A stretch of 26,119 nt of DNA, from assembly GCA_019416285.1 (NCBI GenBank), contig DXXM01000041.1, positions 1-26,119 on the forward strand. The letters run 5' to 3'. Origin of the DNA: Bacteroidales bacterium. Lineage in GTDB: Bacteria > Bacteroidota > Bacteroidia > Bacteroidales > Muribaculaceae. Made by a program: the position numbers and the translations under genes. This document shows positions 8,587 through 18,044 of this stretch, piece after piece (the first letter of the stretch is position 1; the number at the start of each line of letters is the position of its first letter). Under the pieces are notes generated by a model. That model did no database searches and was not told the DNA's origin. It saw nothing but the letters and a program-made list of their open reading frames with translations.

Positions 8587-8662
8587 TGCTGTGCCGCCCT
8601 CGGCCGAATATGAAAAAACAGTATGCTCGGAATATAAAAAACGGCATAATGGAATATAAAAA

Positions 8663-8701
8663 GAAGTGTCCGCAACGGTTCAATCCGTAGGCGGACACTT
8701 C
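8663..8701. terminator. Hairpin between cupin and muramidase genes
   Basis: GAAGTGTCCGC (8663-8673) pairs perfectly with GCGGACACTTC (8691-8701). On the minus strand it is followed by TTTTTATA, making it a good terminator for the muramidase gene. On the plus strand the T-run is weak. Confidence 0.75.
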
Positions 8702-8783
8702 CTTTCGGTCTGTTGTCAGAGCTGTTTTTCAGTAAAATCCGGCTGCGGGAGCGGATTCACTGCCTTATGGATGGGAAGCGCTG

Positions 8784-9530
8784 TCAGGCTTCAGTGCTCT
8801 CGACGAGTGGCTGCGCTTTGACATGGCGCGTGTAGGCCTGCGCCATGCGGGTGTGATAGCTGCGGCGGGCATATCCCGGGCCATTGTAGCCGCGGGCGAA
8901 AGCTGCCCAGTTTTTGGACTGGAGATGCTTGAGAAGGCCGGAGTTGGTGATAAAATCAGCAAACAGCTCAAGCTGGTCGCGCTCGGAGCGTGACATGCGG
9001 CATACGAAGTCTTCAAGGCTTTCAGCTCCGCATTTTTTCCAGTTGAATCCGCCTATCTGAAACATGCCCCAGAAGGTGCCTTCGACAGCCGCATGATTGT
9101 TGATGGTGCGTGCGGCCTCAAGACGGCGGTGGGCCTTGACCTGCGAGCCTCTCGAAGAGGTAAAGACCACGGAATGTGACTTGCTGTATTTGGCAAGATT
9201 TACGCCACGGCGCGTGGCGAAGCGGCGAAACATGGTCAGGTCGAAGTTGACCAGCGGTTTGCCGGGAGCGGCGAAGCCCTGATGAGTGCGTCCGGCTTCG
9301 ATTTCAACGACAGCTTTGATGGCGGCTACCTCGACTCCAAGTCGCTGGGCCACCTCTGCGAAATCTTCCTCAGTAAGTGTGATAATAGTATCGGAGGGGA
9401 GATTTTCACATTCTGCTATTGCTTTGGAGAGTGAGTCGGCTGTCGATTTGATTGACGATTGCTCGTTTTTCGAAAACAGGACAGTCGAGAAGAGAGCCAC
9501 AAGCGCCAGCAGAGCGAAACGTTTAAGCAT
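8784..9530 (-). CDS. N-acetylmuramidase-like lysozyme (PF11860/DUF3380 type)
   Basis: Predicted peptidoglycan hydrolase that cuts the MurNAc-GlcNAc bond. The 248-residue form starts at the ATG at 9530 and has an N-terminal hydrophobic segment (about residues 4-20) for export or membrane anchoring. Family landmarks are VAAIKAVVEIEAG (68-80; Glu76 or Glu78 is the likely catalytic acid), GTFWGMFQIGGFNW (151-164), and NWAAFARGYNGPGY (207-220) near the C-terminus. Starting 14 residues upstream would put charged residues before the signal sequence, so the shorter start is preferred. It is a single gene with no holin, spanin or other phage genes nearby, so a host cell-wall role is more likely than a prophage lysin. 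Confidence 0.85.
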   Translation of the reverse strand: MLKRFALLALVALFSTVLFSKNEQSSIKSTADSLSKAIAECENLPSDTIITLTEEDFAEVAQRLGVEVAAIKAVVEIEAGRTHQGFAAPGKPLVNFDLTMFRRFATRRGVNLAKYSKSHSVVFTSSRGSQVKAHRRLEAARTINNHAAVEGTFWGMFQIGGFNWKKCGAESLEDFVCRMSRSERDQLELFADFITNSGLLKHLQSKNWAAFARGYNGPGYARRSYHTRMAQAYTRHVKAQPLVESTEA

Positions 9531-9848
9531 AAATATTAACTTTAGTACAACAATGTCCCTTGCGCGCCACACGGCGCAGGGGGATAACTAACACAGAATT
9601 GATGATGCCGCGGCGACGGCGACAGCGCTTCGCGGTTGCCGCGATTTAAAGGATTTCAAGGTGTCTCATGCCGGATTCATGCGAAACGTCGCAGTGGTCA
9701 CAGCATTACACCTGTTATAATAGACGCTCAGGATGCGTAAAGGTTTAATTTGTTGGATATCCGTTGAGAGGACAGAGGACGGAGAGAGGCGCATGTGAGG
9801 CGGTCGGACTGCCGCCTCACGCGCGCGATAAATTGTGGTTGATATTTT
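9531..9848. other. Intergenic region between muramidase and pepD
   Basis: No gene seen. It holds a GC-rich potential hairpin near 9604-9643 (GCGGC with GCCGC) and a clean stem-loop at 9795-9820 (GTGAGGCGG with CCGCCTCAC). The latter lies 29 bases beyond the pepD stop and may end its transcript, but it lacks a U-tract on the minus strand. Confidence 0.5.
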
Positions 9849-11309
9849 TTATTTCTTAAGCTCGCCGACCTTTTCGAGAGTGCGTTTGAGCTGACCCCAG
9901 AAGCGCTCTACGGCAGGGATGAACATGCGTTCCGACGGGGAGTGAACGTCGCGGAGTGTCGGGCCGAATGACACCATGTCGAGATGGGGGTATTTGGTAA
10001 GGAAAAGACCACATTCGAGACCTGCGTGGATAGCTTTGATGGCGGGTTTCACGTGGTAGAGTTCCTCGTATGCCTCGCTCGAAATCTTCATGATGGGCGA
10101 TTCGAGGTTGGGCTGCCATCCGGGATAGCCGTCGCCGTGCTTGACAGTGGCGCCTGCGAGGAGGAATACGGCCTCAACCTGGTAGGCGATGTCCCATTTG
10201 CGTGATTCCACTGAACTGCGCTGGCTGGTGGTCACAACGATGGTGTTGTCGCCGGTCATCTTGACGGATGCGAGGTTGGTCGAAGTCTCTACAAGGCCTT
10301 CGAGCTCGCGGCTCATGGACACAACTCCGTGAGGAGCCGAGTAAAGGGCGCGGATGAGGTTGAGCGAGGTGGTCTGGTCGATTGTGAAATCGGGAGTGTC
10401 GACGCTCTCCATAGTCATCCTGAGGTTGGGTTCGATGCCCTTGTATTCGTTTTCGAGGTCAGCGATGTAGTGGTTGAGCATCACGCGCACTTCCTCTTTG
10501 CGGGAGGTGTGGACGCCGATTACGGCGTGGCTTGCGCGCGGGATGGCGTTGCGGAGGTTGCCGCCGTCGATTTCAGACACCACTACCTCGTGTTTGTTGG
10601 AAAGCATGAAGAGGAAGCGGGCGAGAACCTTGTTGGCGTTGGCACGTCCGAGATGGATGTCGCCTCCGGAGTGTCCGCCGTTGAGTCCCTCGACGTTTAT
10701 CTTGAAATAAAGGAAATCCTTGGGAGCGAAAGAGCGGTTGTAGGTGAAGAAAGCCTGGGTGTCTACGCCGCCTGCGCAGCCTACGAAGATTTCAGCGTCG
10801 TCCTCGGAGTCGAGATTGAGGAGCATGCTGCCGCTGATCATGTCGGGGCCGAGATTGTTGGCACCTGTCATTCCTGTCTCTTCGTCGACGGTGAAGAGGG
10901 CTTCGAGGGGGCCGTGTTCAAACGAGTTGTCGGTGAGGGCCGCGAGAGCCGCAGCCATGCCGATGCCGTTGTCGGCGCCGAGGGTTGTACCGTTTGTGCG
11001 GATCCACTCGCCGTCGATTACTGTGGGGATGGGCTGGGTGGTGAAGTCGAAATGCTTGTCGTTTGACTCGCAGACCATGTCCATGTGGCCCTGCATAATC
11101 ACAGTGGGAGCGTTTTCATGGCCCGGGGTGGCGCCTTTGCTGATGACAACGTTGCCGACCTTGTCGGTCTTTACGGCGAGATTGTTTTTCTTGGCAAAAT
11201 CAATGAGATATTCACGGATTTTCTCCTCTTTCTTTGAAGGACGGGGAATTTTGGTTATCTCATCAAAGATAGAGAAAACCTCGGTAGGCTGAAGGTCTTT
11301 GATTTCCAT
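9849..11309 (-). CDS. pepD: Aminoacyl-histidine dipeptidase (beta-Ala-His dipeptidase, M20C)
   Basis: Cytosolic zinc dipeptidase of peptidase family M20C, acting on dipeptides such as Xaa-His. The 486 residues match the usual length. Zinc and catalytic residues are visible: His75 (QGHMDMV), Asp113 (GADNGIG), the Glu143-Glu144 pair (VDEETG), Asp167 (LDSEDD), and a late His in DVHSPSERM near the C-terminus. A lid/dimerisation domain lies between. The start MEIKDLQPTEVF is family-typical. It stands alone; no consensus TAnnTTTG was found in its 5' region, the closest being a variant with a three-base spacer near 11389-11397. Confidence 0.95.
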   Translation of the reverse strand: MEIKDLQPTEVFSIFDEITKIPRPSKKEEKIREYLIDFAKKNNLAVKTDKVGNVVISKGATPGHENAPTVIMQGHMDMVCESNDKHFDFTTQPIPTVIDGEWIRTNGTTLGADNGIGMAAALAALTDNSFEHGPLEALFTVDEETGMTGANNLGPDMISGSMLLNLDSEDDAEIFVGCAGGVDTQAFFTYNRSFAPKDFLYFKINVEGLNGGHSGGDIHLGRANANKVLARFLFMLSNKHEVVVSEIDGGNLRNAIPRASHAVIGVHTSRKEEVRVMLNHYIADLENEYKGIEPNLRMTMESVDTPDFTIDQTTSLNLIRALYSAPHGVVSMSRELEGLVETSTNLASVKMTGDNTIVVTTSQRSSVESRKWDIAYQVEAVFLLAGATVKHGDGYPGWQPNLESPIMKISSEAYEELYHVKPAIKAIHAGLECGLFLTKYPHLDMVSFGPTLRDVHSPSERMFIPAVERFWGQLKRTLEKVGELKK

Positions 11310-11490
11310 AATATAGAAATTATTAGTAATAGATGGACTTTGTTAAAAAATGCGTCCTGCAGGCCGAGGCCCGAGGGCTTATTTTAGCAAATATTAGCGC
11401 AAGTGTGAAACAATTGTTAAATATCTCACATTTGCACCACTAAATTATAAAATAAAATTGAGATACATGCTAAAATTTGAACTTAATTGC

Positions 11491-11498
11491 TACTTTTG
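11491..11498 (+). promoter_or_regulatory. -7 box for the small membrane protein/OmpH operon
   Basis: TACTTTTG matches TAnnTTTG and lies 16 bases before the start codon, so the 5' leader would be very short. No -33 box is clear at the usual spacing. Confidence 0.45.
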
Positions 11499-11514
11499 CA
11501 TCGGAAAAATCTAA

Positions 11515-11700
11515 ATGACGATGAAAATCATGCTTCTTACCGTTGTCGCCGCGGCGCTCCTCGTCGGAGTGGCGGTGTTGATTCTCGGGGTGAAAGTTTT
11601 CTTTGTCAAAGATGGAAAATTCCCTTCCGGTCATGTCCATGACCATCCGGGTCTCCGTAGCCGCGGAATCGGCTGCGCTCATGAGGAAGCCCGCAAGTGA
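11515..11700 (+). CDS. Small membrane-anchored protein, function unknown
   Basis: A 61-residue protein with one N-terminal transmembrane segment (about residues 5-25), then a conserved-looking short tail: VKDGKFPSGHVHDHPGLRSRGIGCAHEE. The tail has three closely spaced His residues (GHVHDH) and a single Cys followed by His. I recall similar short proteins as hypothetical in other Bacteroidales, but no function is known to me. An alternative start at 11521 (MKIM) would lose two residues. The gene sits 56 bases ahead of the OmpH-like lipoprotein, probably in one transcript. Confidence 0.75.
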   Translation: MTMKIMLLTVVAAALLVGVAVLILGVKVFFVKDGKFPSGHVHDHPGLRSRGIGCAHEEARK

Positions 11701-11756
11701 AGCTAAACTTAGTATTCTATTACCAAATCTCTTATTACATCACACATCTTTCTCAC

Positions 11757-12371
11757 ATGAACAAGTTAGCAATATCAGCTTCAACGCTGCTTTTAAGTCT
11801 CTTTGCCCTCTCTGCTACCTCGTGCGGCGGCTCAACGTCAAGCGACTCCGCAGCCGGAGCTCCGGCCCAAGCAGCAGTGGCCGATGGCGCAACCACTTCG
11901 AGCCTTAACATTCGCTACATTGATTCTGACTCTCTGATGACCCATTATAATCTTGCCAAGGATTTCCAGGAGGCTTCGATGCGCGCTGTATCGAAAATCG
12001 AAAGCGCACGCCAGTCGAAAGCTGCCGAAATCCAGAAGTTCGCGGCTGCTATCGAGCAGAAGGGCCGCAGCAACGGTTATCTCACCGAGGCAAGCTACAA
12101 TGCCGACATGCAGAAACTTCAGAAGATGCAGCAGGATGCCGAGAACTACCTCGCGGGTCTGAGCCGCAACACAGAAAACGAACTCGGCCAGCAGCAGCTC
12201 CAGCTCAATGATTCAATCGAGAACTATATCAAGATCTACAACGCTTCCAAGGGCTACGACGCTATTCTCTTCAAGGCCGCAGGCGTGTATTTCAACCCTG
12301 CTCTCGATATCACCAAGGAAATCATCGAGGGTCTCAACGCCCGCTACAACAAGGTTGATTCCTCGAAATAA
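11757..12371 (+). CDS. OmpH/Skp-like coiled-coil lipoprotein
   Basis: The 204-residue product starts at MNKLAIS with a lipoprotein signal: a hydrophobic core, then LSATSC, with Cys23 as the probable lipidated residue followed by GGSTSS. A low-complexity linker precedes an OmpH-type region (LNIRYIDSDSLM, then a long charged coiled coil rich in Ala, Gln, Lys and Glu, ending in a hairpin tip and returning helix). Skp/OmpH proteins hold unfolded outer-membrane proteins in the periplasm; here the protein would be membrane-tethered. An upstream in-frame GTG at 11697 would place 20 residues before the lipoprotein signal and overlaps the preceding gene, so it was rejected. Confidence 0.87.
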   Translation: MNKLAISASTLLLSLFALSATSCGGSTSSDSAAGAPAQAAVADGATTSSLNIRYIDSDSLMTHYNLAKDFQEASMRAVSKIESARQSKAAEIQKFAAAIEQKGRSNGYLTEASYNADMQKLQKMQQDAENYLAGLSRNTENELGQQQLQLNDSIENYIKIYNASKGYDAILFKAAGVYFNPALDITKEIIEGLNARYNKVDSSK

Positions 12372-12428
12372 TCCACCGCTACGGAAATAATCTACCGCGC
12401 GAAATTCATATTCCCCCCTTATAACCGC

Positions 12429-12462
12429 CCGGGTCATGGAGTCCATGACCCGGTTTATTTTT
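12429..12462 (+). terminator. Rho-independent terminator after the OmpH-like gene
   Basis: CCGGGTCATGG (12429-12439) and CCATGACCCGG (12443-12453) form a perfect 11-bp stem with a three-base loop, followed by TTTATTTTT. Confidence 0.93.
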
Positions 12463-12957
12463 GCCCCTGCGCCGACGGCGGTGGCAACGCTGGGGAAGGG
12501 AGTCGGGAGTGAAATGGGGCTGCAGAATGGAATGTCTCAAGCCATGACAAATGTGAAGCGCCCGCGAATCAGCTTCGCAGGCGCTCCGTATGAGTAGTGT
12601 GTGTAATTAGTTCGATAGTTAGATTGTTAATATCTTAACATGAAAATTTAGCTGTAAAAAAATTGCATTTATCTTTTATTATTTAACCAGTTCGATTTAT
12701 CAGCATGACTGCCGGAGCAGCCTGGGGGTTTCCTAAAACAATCTTTGTTACCTTAGCATATTCTTCCGTCTCGGAAACTTTTGCTATTGAAGTTGAAACA
12801 TGAAAAAATTAATCTCTACAAAATAGTTTTTTTGACGCCGGCTCCTGGCCGGATAATATTGTCGGGTAGTATAATGTGTTTGGAAATGTCTGGGGGAATT
12901 GGAGGTCTTAATGTAAGAAGGGCGATTCTCTCTAATAACATTGGCGCTGAGGGGGTG
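12463..12957. other. Intergenic region without a confident gene
   Basis: About 495 bases between the lipoprotein terminator and the end of the sigma gene. It contains a strong hairpin at 12558-12584 (GCGCCCGCGAA with TTCGCAGGCGC, one mismatch, five-base loop) without a T-run, and an AT-rich stretch around 12600-12700. A nine-codon micro-ORF lies at 12800-12826 (MKKLISTK), followed by a T7 run and a short GC-rich segment. A small RNA is possible, but nothing identifies one. Confidence 0.5.
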
Positions 12958-13461
12958 TCAGCGATAGTCCGCGAAACGGGTCTGAAGTTTTTTGCGCGCA
13001 AAGAAGATGCGGCTCTTCACGGTTCCGAGCGGGAGGTTCATCTTTTCGGCAATCTCGTTGTTCTTGTAGCCGGCTACGTGCATCGAGAAGGGGATGCGGT
13101 ATTCGTCGGGGAAAGCGTTGATTGCGTCGGAGATTTCGTTGGCGCCGAAAGATCCTTCCGGTGTCTCAAGACCTGAATCCTGTGAAAGATTGAGGTGGTA
13201 GAGATCCTCGGTCTGATCGATGACGGTTGCCGAGCGGACAACACGGCGGTAGTTGTTGATAAAGATGTTGCGCATGATGGTGAACACCCAGCCTTTGAAG
13301 TTGGTGTTGTCAACATACTTGCTTTCATTATCAAGGGCCTTCAGGGTGGTGTCCTGGAGCAGATCATAAGCATTGTCCCGGTTGGAGGTGAGCATGTAGG
13401 CGAAGTTGAGGAGGTTGTCCTGGAGGCTCATAAGCTTGTTCTGAAATTCCTGAGTTCCCAT
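12958..13461 (-). CDS. ECF-type RNA polymerase sigma factor
   Basis: A 167-residue sigma-70 family protein with only regions 2 and 4. Region 2 runs roughly from residues 8-75 (the FAYMLTSNRDNAYDLLQDTTLKAL helix and GWVFTIMRNIFINNYRR). Region 4 runs from about 110-160 (INAFPDEYRIPF, then NNEIAEKMNLPLGTVKSRIFFARKKL). The start MGTQEFQ was chosen because the upstream extension reads as untranslated leader. No anti-sigma factor or membrane partner is adjacent, unlike many Bacteroidetes ECF sigmas, so its control must come from elsewhere or from its own promoter region. The regulon is unknown. Confidence 0.9.
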   Translation of the reverse strand: MGTQEFQNKLMSLQDNLLNFAYMLTSNRDNAYDLLQDTTLKALDNESKYVDNTNFKGWVFTIMRNIFINNYRRVVRSATVIDQTEDLYHLNLSQDSGLETPEGSFGANEISDAINAFPDEYRIPFSMHVAGYKNNEIAEKMNLPLGTVKSRIFFARKKLQTRFADYR

Positions 13462-14065
13462 AATTATATATTTTAGAGAGTTGAACGTTATTGAGAAGAT
13501 TGTTATTCTGTTATTAGGCGTCAAGTCCCACGAGGGGCTGTTTTTATTTGACAGTTCAAAATTACAACCAAAACGCGCAGTTGTCAACATTTTTAACGTG
13601 AAAATATGTTAATTCAATGACAAAGTTGTTACAAAATATATTAAATTGCTCGAAATCAATTGAATGCAGATATGAAATTTTGATTACAAAATTGTTACAA
13701 CGGATTGTATTCTGTAATAAGTTTTGTAACAGTCAGGTGCGGTTCAACCACACTGCCTGCGTCCGGCAATGTCAGGGTCAGAATGAAATCTGGATGTGTG
13801 AAGAGAGTGCGGCCGGGGGTGCCGTCCGCTGAAAGGACTGTTGTAGATTAGTGTATGATAGTTATGTGTAAAAGGGGAATATAGTATTTTTATGTTATAG
13901 GGTTTGTTGATGCAGACTTGAAGAATTAATGCCTGGAAGGGCATATTGTCAGACCGACAATATTCGGCCGTCACAATATACAATGGTTTTCCTCCCGGAA
14001 AGTTCGGCGCATGATGGTATTTTAACTAAATTAACGGATTTTGTGTTTTGCAACATATAAAATTA
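13462..14065. other. Long control and intergenic region upstream of the sigma gene
   Basis: No convincing gene in about 600 bases. On the minus strand TAATTTTG (13557-13564), with TTGAC about 17 bases upstream (13582-13586), is a plausible sigma-gene promoter, leaving a leader of about 90 bases. ACAAAGTTGTTACAA (13620-13634), ACAAAATTGTTACAA (13686-13700) and an inverted TTTTGTAACA (13722-13731) are repeated boxes. The inverted repeat ATATTGTC-N5-GACAATAT lies at 13943-13963. Short reading frames here have no recognisable protein character. Confidence 0.55.
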
Positions 14066-14097
14066 ACACCGCTCCGGAAAATCATCCGGAGCGGTGT
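14066..14097 (-). terminator. Terminator of the sdh/frd operon
   Basis: A perfect 13-bp stem (ACACCGCTCCGGA, 14066-14078, with 14085-14097) has a six-base loop and is followed on the minus strand by TAATTTTAT. It lies 32 bases beyond the sdhB stop. Confidence 0.88.
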
Positions 14098-14129
14098 CGG
14101 GTATCTGTGTCTATAAACAGTCTGTGAGC

Positions 14130-14885
14130 TTAATCTGCAAACTTAGCCTTGATATACTCACGATTGAGGCGGGCGATATTGCTCAGAGGCACGTTCTTCG
14201 GACATTCGGCGGCGCAGGCACCGGTGTTGGTGCAGTTGCCGAATCCGAGCTCGTCCATCTTGCTGACCATGGCGCGTGCGCGGCGTGCGCGCTCCACCTG
14301 GCCCTGGGGAAGAAGGGCGAACTGGCTGACCTTGGCACTGACGAAGAGCATTGCTGAACCGTTTTTGCAGGCAGCCACGCAAGCGCCGCAGCCGATACAG
14401 GTGGCGGAGTCCATGGCAACGTCGGCAACCTCCTTGGAGATGGGTAGCGAGTTTGCGTCAGGCGCGCCGCCGCAGTTGAACGACACGTAGCCGCCGGCCT
14501 GCTGAATCTGGTCGAAAGCGTTGCGGTTGACCATGAGGTCACGAATCACGGGGAAAGCGGCCGAGCGCCAGGGCTCGATAGTGATGGTGTCCTCATTGTT
14601 GAACTTACGCATGTGGAGCTGACAGGTAGTGATGCCCTGTACGGGTCCGTGGGGATGGCCGTTGACATAGAGCGAACACATACCGCAGATACCTTCGCGG
14701 CAGTCGCTGTCGAACACGACAGGCTCTTCGTTGCGGTCGATGAGCTGCTGGTTGAGCATGTCGAGCATCTCGAGGAATGAGCTTCCGGTGGAGACATTCT
14801 CGACACGATAAGTCTGGAATGAACCCGGTTCTTTGGGGCCACGTTGACGCCAAATCTTGAGGTTTACATTTATAGTATGTTCCAT
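14130..14885 (-). CDS. sdhB: Succinate dehydrogenase/fumarate reductase iron-sulphur subunit
   Basis: Electron-transfer subunit between the flavoprotein and the membrane haem subunit. The 251 residues carry a plant-type 2Fe-2S site (Cys62, Cys67, Cys70 and Cys88, in CREGICGMC and TTC). C-terminal ferredoxin motifs are CIGCGACVAAC (Cys163, 166, 169, 173) and CTNTGACAAECP (Cys218, 224, 228), which supply the 4Fe-4S and 3Fe-4S clusters. It is the last gene of the operon, 17 bases after sdhA. In anaerobic Bacteroidales this complex usually works as fumarate reductase, so frdB is an equally valid name; direction cannot be read from the sequence. Confidence 0.96.
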   Translation of the reverse strand: MEHTINVNLKIWRQRGPKEPGSFQTYRVENVSTGSSFLEMLDMLNQQLIDRNEEPVVFDSDCREGICGMCSLYVNGHPHGPVQGITTCQLHMRKFNNEDTITIEPWRSAAFPVIRDLMVNRNAFDQIQQAGGYVSFNCGGAPDANSLPISKEVADVAMDSATCIGCGACVAACKNGSAMLFVSAKVSQFALLPQGQVERARRARAMVSKMDELGFGNCTNTGACAAECPKNVPLSNIARLNREYIKAKFAD

Positions 14886-14902
14886 TTTTCTTCGAAATTT
14901 TC

Positions 14903-16930
<2,028 letters not shown>

Positions 16931-16960
16931 ATCTGTGATGTGGTATTGTTTACAATGAGA

Positions 16961-17638
16961 TTAAAAACATCCGACGCTATGGGCACGGACTGTGAACACG
17001 ATAGCTTCAGCGATGAAGAGAAGGACTACGATGGTTGTCCACCAGCAACCGATGGTCTTGAGGCGGGGGAGCCAGGTGTCGTTGTTCCATCCGCAGCTTT
17101 GGAACATAGACCAGAAGCCGTGGTTCATGTGGAACCAGAGAGCGATGAAGCCGATGATGTAGACGATGGGAGTCCACACGAGCTTGAAGGCCTCATTGAT
17201 GAAGTAGATGCCGTCCTGGGGATCGGGGAAATGGTTGCCCATTACTTCAGCCAGCTGCATCTTGGCCCAGAACTGAATCATGTGGACCACGAGGAAGGCG
17301 AAGATTACGATACCGAGCACGAGCATGTTCTGCGATGCCCATTCAACCTGAGCGGGTTTGGAAACCACGGCATAGCGGTCGTTGCCGCGGGCCTTGCGGT
17401 TTTGGATCGTCAGCCACACTGCATAGAAGATGTGGATGATGAAGAGCACAGCCAGTCCGATTGAAGCGACGAGCGCATACCAGTTAGCTCCGAGAAATGC
17501 ACACACGGCATTGTAGCCCTCGGGCGAGAAGATAGCCACTCCGTTCATCAGACAGTGAAACGTGACAAATAGGACAAGGCAAATGCCCGTGAGTGCCATC
17601 ACGAACTTCCTTCCTATAGATGAGCATGTTAACCACAT
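16961..17638 (-). CDS. sdhC: Succinate dehydrogenase/fumarate reductase cytochrome b subunit
   Basis: Membrane anchor of the di-haem (type B) succinate:menaquinone oxidoreductase. It passes electrons between the quinone pool and SdhB. The 225 residues have five hydrophobic segments. Candidate haem ligands lie in them: His28 (TFHC), His69 (IIHIF), His119 (VVHMI) and His170 or His173 (FHMNHGF). It is the first gene of sdhCAB. The leader upstream is long (about 120 bases) if the promoter at 17769-17799 is used. Confidence 0.93.
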   Translation of the reverse strand: MWLTCSSIGRKFVMALTGICLVLFVTFHCLMNGVAIFSPEGYNAVCAFLGANWYALVASIGLAVLFIIHIFYAVWLTIQNRKARGNDRYAVVSKPAQVEWASQNMLVLGIVIFAFLVVHMIQFWAKMQLAEVMGNHFPDPQDGIYFINEAFKLVWTPIVYIIGFIALWFHMNHGFWSMFQSCGWNNDTWLPRLKTIGCWWTTIVVLLFIAEAIVFTVRAHSVGCF

Positions 17639-18044
17639 AGTAGTTTGGAAATGAAATTAGAAATTATTAGATTGAATTTATGAAATTGATGCTATGGAAA
17701 AACGGCTTTCCGACCGTAGAACCTATCGGCTTCCGCGGCTTATGCCCGTGTCAGCGTGCTTGATAGTGCAAAGTTACGTCAAATCATCGGGCTTTACAAG
17801 AATTAAAGAAAAATTTCTTTAACTGAGCGAAAGATTGTTTAACGTTTCGGTTTCGCGCCACTCCACCTATTAATATATTATAGCATATCGGACTACGCGG
17901 CTCTCCGCCATCCTTTTCGGCATCCGCCCCGGAGTTCCTCTAAGATAAATTGCACATTTTTTGAAATTATTGCGAATTAATCGTATTTTTGTGAGGTTTT
18001 TTTCAGCCGCAGATTCCAAATAAAATTCAACTGTCTCCCCGCTC
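17639..18044. promoter_or_regulatory. Divergent promoter region of sdhCAB and plsC
   Basis: Leftward: minus-strand TAACTTTG (17769-17776), with TTG 20 bases upstream (17797-17799), is a good sdhC promoter. The leader of about 120 bases includes complementary GC-rich stretches near 17700-17740. Rightward: TTTG (17960-17963), N20, TATTTTTG (17984-17991) is an almost ideal Bacteroidetes promoter for plsC. No gene lies between. Confidence 0.65.

Noticed and set aside
8784..9530. Prophage lysin cassette
   Set aside because: The muramidase has an N-terminal export segment, and no holin, structural phage or integrase genes lie nearby.
10329..11066. Long plus-strand reading frame (245 codons) across the dipeptidase gene
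   Set aside because: It is fully antisense to pepD, whose zinc ligands and family length are clear. The antisense product has no recognisable motif and reflects codon bias.
12800..12826. Nine-codon micro-ORF (MKKLISTK) followed by a T-run and GC-rich segment, resembling a leader peptide
   Set aside because: The order (T-run before the GC segment) is wrong for an attenuator, and no gene on the same strand follows.
12781..13176. 131-codon plus-strand reading frame overlapping the sigma gene
   Set aside because: More than half is antisense to the sigma factor; the remainder is non-coding in character, and no ribosome-binding or promoter signal supports it.
13617..13983. Two short reading frames (71 and 79 codons) in the region between sdhB and the sigma gene
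   Set aside because: They have unusual composition and no family resemblance, and they run through the repeated ACAAAnTTGTTACAA boxes; better explained as non-coding.
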